From assembly GCA_001304155.1 (NCBI GenBank), contig LJUX01000031.1, positions 1 to 33,023 on the forward strand: a stretch of DNA of 33,023 bases. Direction: 5' to 3'. Positions 6,745 through 16,089 of the stretch are shown one piece after another; the first letter of the stretch is position 1; every line of letters begins with the position of its first letter. The position numbers and the translations under genes were made by a program. The stretch is from a candidate division Zixibacteria bacterium SM23_73_3. GTDB taxonomy: Bacteria; Zixibacteria; MSB-5A5; SM1-73. The notes beneath the pieces are model-generated. The model made no database searches. It was given only the letters and a program-made list of their open reading frames with translations, and had not been told where the DNA came from.

Positions 6745-9654
6745 TTACTTCATCAATATCATTTTCTTAGTTTGATGGAAATTATCCGCCTGTAATCGAT
6801 AGAAGTAAATTCCACTGCCCAACTGATCGTCATAGTCGTCTCTGCCATCCCAGATCAGAGTCTTCATCCCGGCATCCTGATGACCATCGAACACGGTCTT
6901 TACTCTTTGCCCCAGCACGTTGTAAATGATCAACTTGACCTGGCAAGCTGTGGGGAGATAGTAGCTGATTTTAGTTTCTGGGTTGAACGGGTTGGGCTGA
7001 TTCTGGAACAGGGCAAAGCTTTTAGGAGCATTAGGATTATCAGTCCAGTCCTCGACATAGCTTTGCTCATCCACCCTCAGGAACACGCTGGTGGTGCTCT
7101 CCTGTTTGGGATTCGCAGTTCCCTTTATAGTAAGCTGATAAATCTCGGCTGGAGTTGTTACGGCAGTGAATATGGTTAAAATAGAGGTATCATTGGGGAA
7201 AATCATTTCGGGATCGAAGCTGAAGGAGGCGTCTGGTGGCAGACCACTCTCGATGGACAAGGTGCAAGGTGCAGCAAATCCTGTATTGGGGACCATGATC
7301 ACCCCGAAGGTGGTATCATTTCCGGCCTCCACCCTTTGAGTATCAGGATAAGCCTCAATGTAGAATGCCCAGGTGGGAAGTGTGACAATTAGCGTAACAT
7401 CTTCGCTGCGCTGGAGCGCTTTCCCACCAACCATCTCGGTGGCAGTGACGGTGAGGGTGTAGGATCCCGTATCCATGCTTGGTGGGGTTGTATCCGACAA
7501 ATGTATGTTTAACGCCGTGCTATCGGTAGGTACCAAAACAGGTGATTCAAAGGTTCCCTCAGCTCCTTCAGGCAGACCAGTAACCGTCAGAGTGCAGGGT
7601 GAGTTAAATCCACTGATGGCGGTGAGGGTTACGGTATAACTGCTATCGCGGTCACGAGAAAGACGCAGGCTATCCGGGAACACACCGATGGCAAAATCCT
7701 GGGGAGAAAGAATCACCAGAACCACGTCCACACTGTGCTCCACCTCACCTTTAGGCGGTATCAGCTCAGTTCCGGTAATGGTAAGGTTATAGGTGTCGAT
7801 AGGCGTCGTCTCGGCCACCGTGATGGTTAATGCAGAGGTGTCGGTTGGTATGAGCGTGTTCGGTTCGAATTGACCCGAAGCGTTTTGAGGAAGGCCTGAC
7901 ACGCTCAGTGAACAGGTTGCATTGAATCCATAAACTGAGGTCAAGATCACCTCATAAGCTCCCTGGTCTCCCTGAGTAACCTCCAAGGTTTCTGGAGAAG
8001 CCTCTATGGTGAAATCTGGTTCCGGTACTATCAATACCACCTGGGTGCTGTGTTCAATTTTGCCATTATCAATCTCCGTCGCGGTCACAGTTATGTTATA
8101 GGACCCCGGTGGAGTCGTTACTGCCGTGCTGATGGTCATGACGGATGTGTCGGTAGGAGTTGCCGGGTTGGGATCAAAGCTCTCAGAAGCATCAGGCGGA
8201 AGACCACTTACAGTTAAAGTACATGGTGAGGCAAAACCGTAAAGGGACGTCAGAATCACATCATAATTCACAGAGTTGCCTGCTTGAACTTGCTGGGTAT
8301 CTGGATCAGCCTCTATGGTGAAGTCAGGAGGCGAGGTGACGATCAAGACCAGTTCATCTGTGTGAACTATTCCCTTATCGATTTCAGAAGCGGTCACGGT
8401 CACGGTGTAAGTATCTGCTGGCGTGGTCTCAGCCGTATTTATTTGAAGAATGGAAGTGTCGGTTGGAGTGATTGGATTAGGATCGAAGCTCTCAGAAGCA
8501 TCAGGCGGAAGACCACTTACAGTTAAAGTGCATGGAGAGGCAAAACCATAAAGGGATGTCAGAATCACATCCACATTGACAGAGCTTCCTGCCTGGACTT
8601 CTTGAGTGTCTGGGTCAACCGCAATGGTGAAATCGGACTGAATAATGGAGAAATCGGCATCGCTGATATCATAAGGATCCTCATCTTCAGCATCGGACAC
8701 CCTGACCCGGCAATACTCAGACGGAGTGGCTGGAACGGACCAGGAGTAAGAGCCAGTATTGGGAGCATTGATCTCAACGGTACTCCAATCGGTTCCCGAG
8801 TTGGTGGAGTACTCAATTTTCACATCGGGTCCATCGAAATTCTCAGAAAGCCAGTTGATCTGTTGGGCAGTTCCCACGGCCCAACTTTCTCCTCCATTGG
8901 GAGATGTGATCCGAATCTGGGAGGGACCAATCCAGAAACAGTTAGGCAGGTTGTCTCTGGGCACATAGGTTTCAGTGTCATACCGGCCAAACTTTAAACG
9001 TCCGCTAGGGGGCCAGAAAGTAGTATCCAAGTAAACGTGCATGGTATCCTCAACCAGGAAGGTCAAGGTGGCGAGCAAAACCCTATCGCCTTCCCACCAC
9101 CACTGATCCTCTGAGCCACTGGCAGCAAGGCTCATCCATGAATGCGGGGGCACAAAGGCAGAATCGTTTCCCCCGCTCCAATAGACCCAAGAGCTATCAC
9201 TCTCCAATATTAGGATTTTAGTATTCCAGTCCCTTCCCATAAAGTCAGCCGCCAAGTCTGCCATGCGATTGTGATAAAGAGTATCTGTCCCCTCCACTGT
9301 GTGGCGAAAGATGCTTCTGGTGCTGAAATCAGGGTAAACCGATAAGGTGGAGGTGGTATTCCACCAGCTCCCCAGACTGCAGTAAGCAGAAGGATTGGTG
9401 TGAGTCCAGGCGAGTGGAACGACAAAGCCACCGATAGAATCATTATAATCTATCTGATCATGTGTGACCAAAAGGAGGAAGCGGACAAAGTATGGTCCAG
9501 AACCGGGGCTCTGCTCGCAGTCTAAACAGATTATGTTAAGGGTGTCGCACTCTCCACTATCATTGGGATCTTCCGGGCATTGACCCCAGGATAGAGTGCT
9601 GAGGATTAAGATTGAAAATACAAAAATAATTGGGGTTAAAAAACTCCTTTTCAT
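6745..9654 (-). CDS. Secreted multi-repeat beta-sandwich protein with T9SS/FlgD-like sorting domain
   Basis: A 969-aa exported protein. Residues 1-24 form a signal peptide. The region from about 36 to 240 has a cohesin-like or related beta-rich character, with the phrase VLLATLTFLVEDT. A Kre9/Knh1-like domain follows (about 246-337, starting ITSPNGGESWAVG). Five tandem Ig-like repeats of about 103 residues occupy 341 to about 865, each with D/A-F-x-I, GLPxxA and TPTDTS. The C-terminus (about 885-969) is a sorting domain (FALFQNQPNPFNPETKISYY, ending IYFYRLQADNF), typical of type IX secretion or of the related FlgD-like module. It is probably a surface or secreted adhesive protein. The ATG has AAAGGAG upstream, and a TATAAT box lies about 30 bp further up. 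Confidence 0.8.
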   Translation of the reverse strand: MKRSFLTPIIFVFSILILSTLSWGQCPEDPNDSGECDTLNIICLDCEQSPGSGPYFVRFLLLVTHDQIDYNDSIGGFVVPLAWTHTNPSAYCSLGSWWNTTSTLSVYPDFSTRSIFRHTVEGTDTLYHNRMADLAADFMGRDWNTKILILESDSSWVYWSGGNDSAFVPPHSWMSLAASGSEDQWWWEGDRVLLATLTFLVEDTMHVYLDTTFWPPSGRLKFGRYDTETYVPRDNLPNCFWIGPSQIRITSPNGGESWAVGTAQQINWLSENFDGPDVKIEYSTNSGTDWSTVEINAPNTGSYSWSVPATPSEYCRVRVSDAEDEDPYDISDADFSIIQSDFTIAVDPDTQEVQAGSSVNVDVILTSLYGFASPCTLTVSGLPPDASESFDPNPITPTDTSILQINTAETTPADTYTVTVTASEIDKGIVHTDELVLIVTSPPDFTIEADPDTQQVQAGNSVNYDVILTSLYGFASPCTLTVSGLPPDASESFDPNPATPTDTSVMTISTAVTTPPGSYNITVTATEIDNGKIEHSTQVVLIVPEPDFTIEASPETLEVTQGDQGAYEVILTSVYGFNATCSLSVSGLPQNASGQFEPNTLIPTDTSALTITVAETTPIDTYNLTITGTELIPPKGEVEHSVDVVLVILSPQDFAIGVFPDSLRLSRDRDSSYTVTLTAISGFNSPCTLTVTGLPEGAEGTFESPVLVPTDSTALNIHLSDTTPPSMDTGSYTLTVTATEMVGGKALQRSEDVTLIVTLPTWAFYIEAYPDTQRVEAGNDTTFGVIMVPNTGFAAPCTLSIESGLPPDASFSFDPEMIFPNDTSILTIFTAVTTPAEIYQLTIKGTANPKQESTTSVFLRVDEQSYVEDWTDNPNAPKSFALFQNQPNPFNPETKISYYLPTACQVKLIIYNVLGQRVKTVFDGHQDAGMKTLIWDGRDDYDDQLGSGIYFYRLQADNFHQTKKMILMK
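8017..8634 (-). repeat. Two nearly identical 309-bp tandem repeats inside the sorting-domain protein gene
   Basis: Ig-like repeats 1 and 2 are much closer to each other than to repeats 3-5. They share a 43-nt exact match beginning at 8178 and again at 8487, exactly 309 nt (103 codons) apart. This indicates a recent duplication or gene conversion. Confidence 0.8.
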
Positions 9655-9679
9655 TTCAGCTCCTTTGAAAAGGTTGTTT

Positions 9680-9685
9680 ATTATA
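9680..9685 (-). promoter_or_regulatory. -10 box of the sorting-domain protein gene
   Basis: A perfect TATAAT on the minus strand, about 25 bp before the ATG. No good -35 box is visible at 16-18 nt. Confidence 0.4.
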
Positions 9686-9960
9686 CTTCAATGGTTGGTT
9701 TTTGAATTGTCATGACTAATCAGGAACTAGGTGACGAATTGATTTATTCGCACCCAATTGACGTTATATTTCGATTCAGATGAAATGCAAAAAATATGCC
9801 ACTACATATAACTTATAAATAATTTTGCCACGCAAGCGCAATATCAATCTAAGCCTATGAAAATTCTGAAGATCACCGCTTTTCCGTGGAGAATAGATCA
9901 ACTCTTCTCAAGGTGGCTTAATTTTTTTTAACAGCTACTATCTACCCACTGTGCATTGAG

Positions 9961-9980
9961 TTTTGCAAATATTTGCAAAA
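9961..9980. promoter_or_regulatory. Perfect 20-nt palindrome (possible operator)
   Basis: ttttgcaaatatttgcaaaa is identical to its own reverse complement. The symmetric TTTGCAAAT half-sites with no spacer resemble a dimeric regulator site. It lies about 300 bp upstream of the 969-aa gene start and 210 bp downstream of the lipoprotein stop. Confidence 0.4.
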
Positions 9981-10062
9981 AATTGCTCAGTTCGCTCAAG
10001 TGCGGAAAAGCTTTGATTTTCACATCTTTCAAACCATTCTAAAGGTAACACAAATGTCCATT

Positions 10063-10085
10063 TTGTCAAGCAAAAACAGGCACTT
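10063..10085 (-). repeat. Second copy of the 23-nt rplM promoter upstream element
   Basis: ttgtcaagcaaaaacaggcactt differs from the copy at 29829-29851 at a single base. It carries a perfect minus-strand TTGACA, but the -10 position (TACCTT) is poor. Confidence 0.6.
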
Positions 10086-10189
10086 AGATGGGGATCAAAT
10101 ACGATTATTGAGCTTTTTTATGATCCTCACACCTCTTTTTTTCCTGGAATTCTATTTGTCCTGTTTGATCCTAAAAAAAGCGAGCTTTT

Positions 10190-11857
10190 TTAATAATTGG
10201 AATTCCTGTGAAATTTCAATTCAACACCTTCAGTTCTCCAGCGGGAACGCACGTAGATAGTGTCGGGGTATACCACAAAAGGTTCCAAGGGGGAGAAAGG
10301 TTCAGGCTGACCCAGGGAAAGAGTTTCATCTTCATTAAAGTCGAGAAACCCTCCCATGAAATATTTTCCAGGCAGAACTCTTTCGAACAGAAAAGGTCCG
10401 GGTTGAGGTAGGATAAGTTGATAAGATAATTCATTTTGCTCCAACTGCCAGAGTATCAAAGCCATAGGGGCCGGCTCCATTTTTTGTTCAACCTCCACGC
10501 TACCTGAAACTGAACCAAGAGTGTCCGGGTCAAGAGAAACAAAGCTGGAGGTGAACACAGAATCTATCATGGAGGTGTTTTTTAACAGATCCCGGATCTG
10601 TTTGCCCAAAAGCTCGATTTTATATCTCATCTTTCCTAAAGTGAGGGAATCGGGAGAAAAGACAAATATGTTTGGACTCCTCCAGGCACCTTTTCCCGTT
10701 ATCTTGATCTGGTTTGAATCGATCAGAGCAAAAACAGCTTCCACCGTCCCTTGCTCAGGAGGCTCGTCAAAGACTAACTTTATTTCCGTATCAAAGGGGA
10801 CATTGATCTCTCCATCTTGGGGCAAAACACGAGCTATCTTTGGACCTACCGTATCAGGAATTTCCGATCCTTGGAACAGACAGGTATTTGAAGCGGTGTT
10901 AAGAGAATTTCCAGCTCTATCCTTTGCATCCAAAACTTTCAGTTCATATTTTTCCTCCGGATTCATTCGTTCAGTCAAAAGAAAAATGCTTCTGGTATCC
11001 GGGTCCTGAAAGAAAACAGAAATTACCTTTAAAGTTTTTTCATTCAAAACTGAAATAATTTTAAAATTAGCTGAATCCAACACAGAGTGATCTTTAAGTT
11101 CCTCATCAAACTCCAATTTGAGTAAGTTTCTATTTAAGGCATAGCAATTAACCAGACTTGGCGGATTTTCATCTTTTTTATCCAGTATGAAATCCATATG
11201 TGTTTTTGAAATGTTTTGCTCAGATAGCTTCACATCGCCGGTGGTCATGCCGATAGCCTCCTTTTCCCAATCCCAGATCAAATCCCGGTTCACATCCTGA
11301 ACTGCAAAAAGTCTATATTTCCCCAAACTCAAATTTTTCAGAGTGTATTTTCCTTCATTATCGGTTTGTGTGACATAGTCTGGCGTTTCCTTTTGGGGAT
11401 CGATTTCAGCTTTATCATGGGAAAGAAGGCATGCCCAGATGCTCGTCCCTATTTCTTTTTTAAGCCCAATTTTTTGTTTTGTCCAAACCTCTCCGGAGAT
11501 GGTGCCATAATCCAGTTTGGTTCCCGTGGAGAAAGCAAAGGTATAAGACTGGCTCAGGCGGTTTCTTCTCAGATCCTGGGCATCGGTGCCAATGGAAACC
11601 ACATAGGTTCTGTCAGGTTGCAGAGATTCTTGGGGCGTAAGGATCAATCTTTCCCCTTTCCACCTGAAATCAAAGGGTTTTTTGGGAAGGGGAGAGATAA
11701 ATATCGATTCTTCGGTTATCTTTGCCAGCACCACGGGTGGAGTGGTATCCTCTGGACCGCCAGGGGGCATGCCCTCCTTGGCACATTGAAAGAAGAATGT
11801 TAAAAGAATGAGTGGAGCAAAAATCAATTCTTTCTTTGGTTTTTTGACCATTCGCAA
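10190..11857 (-). CDS. Ig-like domain lipoprotein (Big_5 type, Bacteroidetes-like)
   Basis: A 555-aa envelope protein. The N-terminus has basic residues, a hydrophobic stretch and the sequence FFQCAKEGMPPGGPEDTTPPVV. A cysteine followed by a GGPxDTxPP phrase is characteristic of the large Big_5/SbsA-Ig lipoproteins common in Bacteroidetes-related bacteria. Two Big_5-like segments are visible, one early (SPLPKKPFDFRWKGERLILTP, ending TFAFSTG) and one near residue 340 (PKIARVLPQDGEINVPFDTE), with a carboxypeptidase-regulatory-like segment around 165-185 (DNEGKYTLKNLSLGKYRLFA). The lipobox FFQC is not the E. coli consensus. The listed start is TTG; an ATG two codons in (11851) is equally likely and neither has a clear ribosome site. 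It is the second gene after the TPR protein on this strand. Confidence 0.75.
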   Translation of the reverse strand: MRMVKKPKKELIFAPLILLTFFFQCAKEGMPPGGPEDTTPPVVLAKITEESIFISPLPKKPFDFRWKGERLILTPQESLQPDRTYVVSIGTDAQDLRRNRLSQSYTFAFSTGTKLDYGTISGEVWTKQKIGLKKEIGTSIWACLLSHDKAEIDPQKETPDYVTQTDNEGKYTLKNLSLGKYRLFAVQDVNRDLIWDWEKEAIGMTTGDVKLSEQNISKTHMDFILDKKDENPPSLVNCYALNRNLLKLEFDEELKDHSVLDSANFKIISVLNEKTLKVISVFFQDPDTRSIFLLTERMNPEEKYELKVLDAKDRAGNSLNTASNTCLFQGSEIPDTVGPKIARVLPQDGEINVPFDTEIKLVFDEPPEQGTVEAVFALIDSNQIKITGKGAWRSPNIFVFSPDSLTLGKMRYKIELLGKQIRDLLKNTSMIDSVFTSSFVSLDPDTLGSVSGSVEVEQKMEPAPMALILWQLEQNELSYQLILPQPGPFLFERVLPGKYFMGGFLDFNEDETLSLGQPEPFSPLEPFVVYPDTIYVRSRWRTEGVELKFHRNSNY

Positions 11858-12014
11858 GGAAGAGGCTGAATTTAACTATCCTCTATATACGATTGAACTC
11901 AGCGTGGTGAGAAGAAAAAGACGACATCGGCAGAATTGATTCGTTACAAACGAGCCTTTATGATTTGCTTTCTATGTACTTCCACAAGTTCGGACAGGAG
12001 TCGTATCTCTCCAT

Positions 12015-12045
12015 GTTGGGGCAGGGGTTCAATCCCTGCCCCAAC
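12015..12045. repeat. Strong 12-bp hairpin between TPR and Ig-lipoprotein genes
   Basis: gttggggcaggg (12015-12026) pairs perfectly with ccctgccccaac (12034-12045) around the 7-nt loop gttcaat. No T-tract follows on either strand, so it is not a standard terminator. It may be a dispersed palindrome or a stabilising structure in the shared transcript. Confidence 0.55.
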
Positions 12046-12066
12046 TACTATGCAAAAGCATTTATA

Positions 12067-13746
12067 TCACTTTATATTTTGCAGCTTTTCTTTTAACTTC
12101 TGGTTATCCGGATCTAAATTAATCGCTTGTTCCCACGCTTTTTTTGCCTTTTTAGTTTTGCCCAATGCGTTATAAATATCCCCAAGATGTTCATGGATGA
12201 CGGGATCATCCTTCAGTATTTCAAGCGCTTTTTTGATCTGAACCTCTGCCTCCCTCACTCGTCCCAATCTATATAAAACCCAGCCATAGCTGTCCAGATA
12301 AGCCCCATTGTCCGGTTCATATTCTAAAGCTTTCCTTATCATTGTCTGAGATTCATCCAGCCGGATGCCCTTATCCGCCAGCATGTATCCCAGGTAATTT
12401 AAAGCAGAGGCTTGCGTGGAATCAATTCTGATAAGCCGCTCAAACGTTGCTACAGCCTGGTCGAAATCTCCACTCTGTTCATAAGTAGATCCAAGGGCAA
12501 ATAGTATCTGGGTGTCGTGAGGGCTCCGATCGGAAGCTTTTCTTAAGATGACGATGGCGGAATCATATTGCTTTTCTTCAGCGTAGGCGGTTCCCAGAAG
12601 ATATAAAAGTCCAACCTTATCGTTGACCTTCTCAATAGCCTTTTTATAAACTTGGATAGCTTTCTTTGTGCTATCCTGCTTCAGATATACCCAGGCTAAA
12701 TTCACCCAGCCATCGGGCACAGAATCCTCTATGGAGACTGCAGTTTCGAATTCGGTCTTTGCTCTTTCGAAATCTTCTTTCTGAAAGGCAATTCTCCCTA
12801 AGTAGTAATGAACCTGAGCGTCATCAGGTCTGTCTTGAGTATATGATACGAAAAGGCTTTCTGCTTTGTGGTAATCTCCCTGGGTGAGGAAAAGAACTCC
12901 CAGCCTTTTTTGTGCTTCGGGATCATCCGGTGAAAAAAAGGTGGAACTTTCTGCCTCTTTTATGGCTTCTTCTATCTGCCCGGTTCGGTAATAAAGAGCG
13001 ATTATTCTGTTTCTCAGCTGATCATTGGAAGGCTCAAGATCCAAAAGCTTTTTATAAAACATTATGGCATTCTTTAAATCCTCCTGAGCTTCATAGCTTT
13101 TGCCCAACTCATATAAAGCCTTTCTGTTATCCGGCTTAACATCCAGTACCCTTTTGTATTCTGAGATAGCTTCATCATACTCGCCTTTCTGAGACAAAAG
13201 TGTGGCTAACTGCAGGTGAACCGAGCCAGAGAAGGACTGAAGAGAACCCAGCTTTCTCCAGTATTGGATAGCTTTGTCTATGTCCTGCTTCTGTTGCCAC
13301 AGGACTGCCAGATACCACAGGGAGTTAAGGTGTGTGGAATCCAATTTTACCGCCTTGAAGTAAGCTTCAATGGCGCTGTCTCTCTCTCCTATGGCTCGAT
13401 AACATTCTCCCAACAGGTGGTAGGTTCTGGCATCCTTGGGTTCAATTTCCAAAGCCTCCCTTTTGGCTGATTCGATATCTTTGGTTGCAAGATGGACGCG
13501 AGCCAGTGCATATCCTATTTCTGGAATCTCAGGCTGCAGGGCTTTTGCCTTCTGATATTCAGCGATGGCGGCGCGAAAATCTCCCGAAAGCTCGTATAGA
13601 TCTCCATTGACAAAATGCTCGAAGGCTTCCGGACTCATTTGTCCTTCGAACGTCTTGTCTTCCTCGGCGGATCGACCGTCGGGTGAGTTCAACAACGCGC
13701 AGATCAGCAGAAGCAACCAGAATCTGAGAGTAGATCTTTTTATCAT
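12067..13746 (-). CDS. Exported TPR-repeat protein
   Basis: A 559-aa protein with a signal peptide (about 1-26, FWLLLLICALLNSPDGRSA), then at least thirteen consecutive 34-residue tetratricopeptide repeats running to the C-terminus. Typical motifs include GDFRAAIAEYQKAKALQP, GEYDEAISEYKRVLDVKP and GKTKKAKKAWEQAINLDP. TPR solenoids are scaffolds for protein-protein contacts; being exported, this one probably helps assemble envelope or secretion complexes, but no partner is evident. No ribosome site stands out before the ATG at 13746; the nearest GGA-containing sequence is about 15 nt away. It is the first gene of a possible TPR - Ig-lipoprotein pair. Confidence 0.82.
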   Translation of the reverse strand: MIKRSTLRFWLLLLICALLNSPDGRSAEEDKTFEGQMSPEAFEHFVNGDLYELSGDFRAAIAEYQKAKALQPEIPEIGYALARVHLATKDIESAKREALEIEPKDARTYHLLGECYRAIGERDSAIEAYFKAVKLDSTHLNSLWYLAVLWQQKQDIDKAIQYWRKLGSLQSFSGSVHLQLATLLSQKGEYDEAISEYKRVLDVKPDNRKALYELGKSYEAQEDLKNAIMFYKKLLDLEPSNDQLRNRIIALYYRTGQIEEAIKEAESSTFFSPDDPEAQKRLGVLFLTQGDYHKAESLFVSYTQDRPDDAQVHYYLGRIAFQKEDFERAKTEFETAVSIEDSVPDGWVNLAWVYLKQDSTKKAIQVYKKAIEKVNDKVGLLYLLGTAYAEEKQYDSAIVILRKASDRSPHDTQILFALGSTYEQSGDFDQAVATFERLIRIDSTQASALNYLGYMLADKGIRLDESQTMIRKALEYEPDNGAYLDSYGWVLYRLGRVREAEVQIKKALEILKDDPVIHEHLGDIYNALGKTKKAKKAWEQAINLDPDNQKLKEKLQNIK

Positions 13747-13843
13747 CGATATAAAGAGAGTTCCATATCGGAACGCCTGGTCTTACTGAATCTATCGACC
13801 TGTTGTAAGAATACGGATCTTCACAGAACCTGAACGTGCCAAG

Positions 13844-13883
13844 CAAGAATTTTCTTGACACATCCATTTATACATGTTAGCTT
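13844..13883 (+). promoter_or_regulatory. Likely promoter of the OPT transporter gene
   Basis: A perfect TTGACA (13855-13860), a 17-nt spacer and TAGCTT (13878-13883, three of six matches). The inverted repeat caagaa-tt-ttcttg (13844-13857) overlaps the -35 box. The leader to the TTG start would be about 125 nt. Confidence 0.4.
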
Positions 13884-14016
13884 TACGAAAAGTTTGCGCT
13901 GAGGAAGAATGTTGCTTTTAGGATATGAGATCACACTGTTTACACTGTCTGTTCCACTGTGAAATTCCTGACCACAACCATACGGATCAACCTGCATTAA
14001 GTTGAGGAGGTGAAGG

Positions 14017-15984
14017 TTGGATAATCAAAAAAACAGCAATTTACCATCCAAGAATGAATTTCAGCCTTATATAAAGCCGACCCAGAGCATGGCGGAGGTA
14101 ACCCTGCAAGCGGTGGTGTTGGGAGTGATTCTTTCCGTCGTCTTTGGGGTGGCTAATGCTTATTTAGGTTTGAAAGTAGGAATGACCGTATCCGCCTCCA
14201 TTCCTGCTGCGGTCATATCCATGGCGATCCTCCGTGGAGTTATGAAAAGAGGAACGGTACTGGAGAACAACATCGTTCAGACTCTCGGATCGACAGGGGA
14301 ATCGCTGGCTGCAGGCGTGATCTTCACCATCCCTGCGTTTTTCATCTGGAACCAGACCATACCGGGCTTTTCCCACGAGATCTCTAACGCGGACATCATC
14401 TTTCTTTCGCTTCTGGGAGGAGCTTTGGGCATACTCTTCATGATTCCCCTGAGGAAGTATCTGGTTCAACGTGAACACGGCAAACTGAGATTTCCTGAGG
14501 GAACCGCCTGCGCCGAGATAATCAAAGCAGGGGACGAAGGTGGGGGTAAGGCGAAGACAGTCTTCGCCGGATTGGGATTGTCGGCTCTATATAAAATCCT
14601 GATGGGCGGCTTCAGGTTATGGCCCGAAGTACCCAACACCGACCTTAAGTTTTTCAAGGGGGCCAATATCGGGATAGACGCCACACCGGCTCTCTTGGGC
14701 GTGGGATATATCATCGGTCCGCGTATATCTGCCCTGATGCTGGGGGGAGCGGTGTTGGGTTATCTGGGGATTGCTCCCCTTATTGCCTACATCGGTACCT
14801 ACATTCCCCACACCCTGATTCCTCCGGGCGACATGCCCATTCCGGAGATGAGCCCGGGTGACATCCGTAACTTCTACATAAAATACCTGGGAGTTGGCGC
14901 CGTAGCCCTGGGTGGATTTGTGAGTTTGGTCAAATCGCTTCCGGTCATTTTCCACTCTTTCGCTGTGGGGGCCAAACAGATTCTGGGACAGAGAACCGCA
15001 GCGGAGATTGCCAGGTCCCGGCTAAGAACCGAAAGAGAGCTCCCCATGAAGACGGTGATCATCGGGTCGCTTCTGGTGATCTTTCTGATCTGGATTTATC
15101 CAGGAACGGAACTTCATCTTATAGGCGCTGCCCTGGTGGTGATCTTCGGCTTTTTCTTTGTAGTGGTGGCAGCCAGGATAGTTGGAATCGTGGGGAGTTC
15201 CTCCTCCCCGGTGTCCGGGATGACCATCGCCACTCTTTTAGTCACCAGCGTCATACTGCTGGCTTTTGGGGTCTCGGGCTTCAGAGGAATGGTCACCGTC
15301 ATGTCCATCGGAACGGTAGTCTGCATAGCAGTGTGTCTCTCCGGGGACATTGCTCAGGATCTAAAGACCGGCTATCTCCTGGGGGCAACTCCCAGACAGC
15401 AGCAGATAATGGAATTTGTGGGGCTTTTATTTCCGGCACTGGCAATGGGCTTCACCGTGTTTCTGTTAAGTAGTGCCTTCGGCTTTGTGAAAGATGCTAC
15501 GCACCCCTCACCGCTTCTGGCTCCTCAGGCCAACGTGATGTCAGTAATCGTTCAGGGGGTGATGACCGGAAATCTCCCCTGGGTTCCAATAATAGTGGGA
15601 TGCATGCTGGCAGCTGCCATTGAGTTAGTCGGCATCTCCTCGCTTCCCTTTGCCATCGGTCTTTATCTCCCTCTGAATCTTTCCACGCCCATCATGACTG
15701 GAGGATTGATAGCTCTTATAGTAAGAAAGATCTCAAGGGAAGACGTTGCAAAGAAAAGAGAGGAGAGGGGAATCCTGTTCGGCTCGGGATTGGTGGCGGG
15801 AGATGCACTGCTCGGCGTGATGATCGCCTTCATAATCGCATTCTCATCCAGCTACCGGGCTTTCTACGAGGCTCATGAAGAGCTGTCACTCACAGTCGCC
15901 TATGGTCCCTGGATATCTTTGATCGCCTTTGTGGGGATGTCCTACATGCTTTACCGGTCCACTCGGATTAAAAGGGTAAGTTAG
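14017..15984 (+). CDS. OPT-family oligopeptide transporter
   Basis: A 655-aa integral membrane protein with roughly 14-16 hydrophobic segments, typical of prokaryotic members of the OPT (oligopeptide transporter) family. Supporting signatures are NAYLGLKVGMTVSASIPAAV near the first helix, NNIVQTLGSTGESLAAGVIF, REHGKLRFPEGTACAEI, and the later GDIAQDLKTGYLLGATPRQQ and LPFAIGLYLPLNLS. These proteins import small peptides or metal chelates by secondary transport. The start codon is TTG, and AGGAGG lies six nucleotides before it. An aminopeptidase gene follows 105 bp downstream on the same strand, suggesting uptake and then hydrolysis of peptides. Confidence 0.92.
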   Translation: MDNQKNSNLPSKNEFQPYIKPTQSMAEVTLQAVVLGVILSVVFGVANAYLGLKVGMTVSASIPAAVISMAILRGVMKRGTVLENNIVQTLGSTGESLAAGVIFTIPAFFIWNQTIPGFSHEISNADIIFLSLLGGALGILFMIPLRKYLVQREHGKLRFPEGTACAEIIKAGDEGGGKAKTVFAGLGLSALYKILMGGFRLWPEVPNTDLKFFKGANIGIDATPALLGVGYIIGPRISALMLGGAVLGYLGIAPLIAYIGTYIPHTLIPPGDMPIPEMSPGDIRNFYIKYLGVGAVALGGFVSLVKSLPVIFHSFAVGAKQILGQRTAAEIARSRLRTERELPMKTVIIGSLLVIFLIWIYPGTELHLIGAALVVIFGFFFVVVAARIVGIVGSSSSPVSGMTIATLLVTSVILLAFGVSGFRGMVTVMSIGTVVCIAVCLSGDIAQDLKTGYLLGATPRQQQIMEFVGLLFPALAMGFTVFLLSSAFGFVKDATHPSPLLAPQANVMSVIVQGVMTGNLPWVPIIVGCMLAAAIELVGISSLPFAIGLYLPLNLSTPIMTGGLIALIVRKISREDVAKKREERGILFGSGLVAGDALLGVMIAFIIAFSSSYRAFYEAHEELSLTVAYGPWISLIAFVGMSYMLYRSTRIKRVS

Positions 15985-16089
15985 TAAAAAGATTTAACTT
16001 TTAAATTTATTAGGTTGGAAATTATTTTCTTCTGTTCGATTATAGAGAACTTTATGATCCAAGCACGCTGGTAAGAGTTGGGAGGAGAA

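Larger units (their letters stand above)
9655..10189. other. Intergenic region upstream of the sorting-domain protein gene
   Basis: About 535 bp. It contains a TATAAT box on the minus strand (9680-9685), a perfect 20-nt palindrome (9961-9980), and a 23-nt element shared with the rplM promoter (from 10063). The 95-aa plus-strand ORF beginning at 9973 starts inside the palindrome, overlaps the end of the lipoprotein gene and looks spurious. Confidence 0.6.

Noticed and set aside
9973-10260. 95-aa plus-strand ORF
   Set aside because: It starts inside a palindrome, lacks a ribosome site, overlaps the 3' end of a convincing lipoprotein gene and has no recognisable domain.
12015-12045. tRNA T-arm or tRNA relic, because of the loop gttcaat
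   Set aside because: Stem register does not fit a T-arm, and no acceptor, D or anticodon arm could be found nearby.
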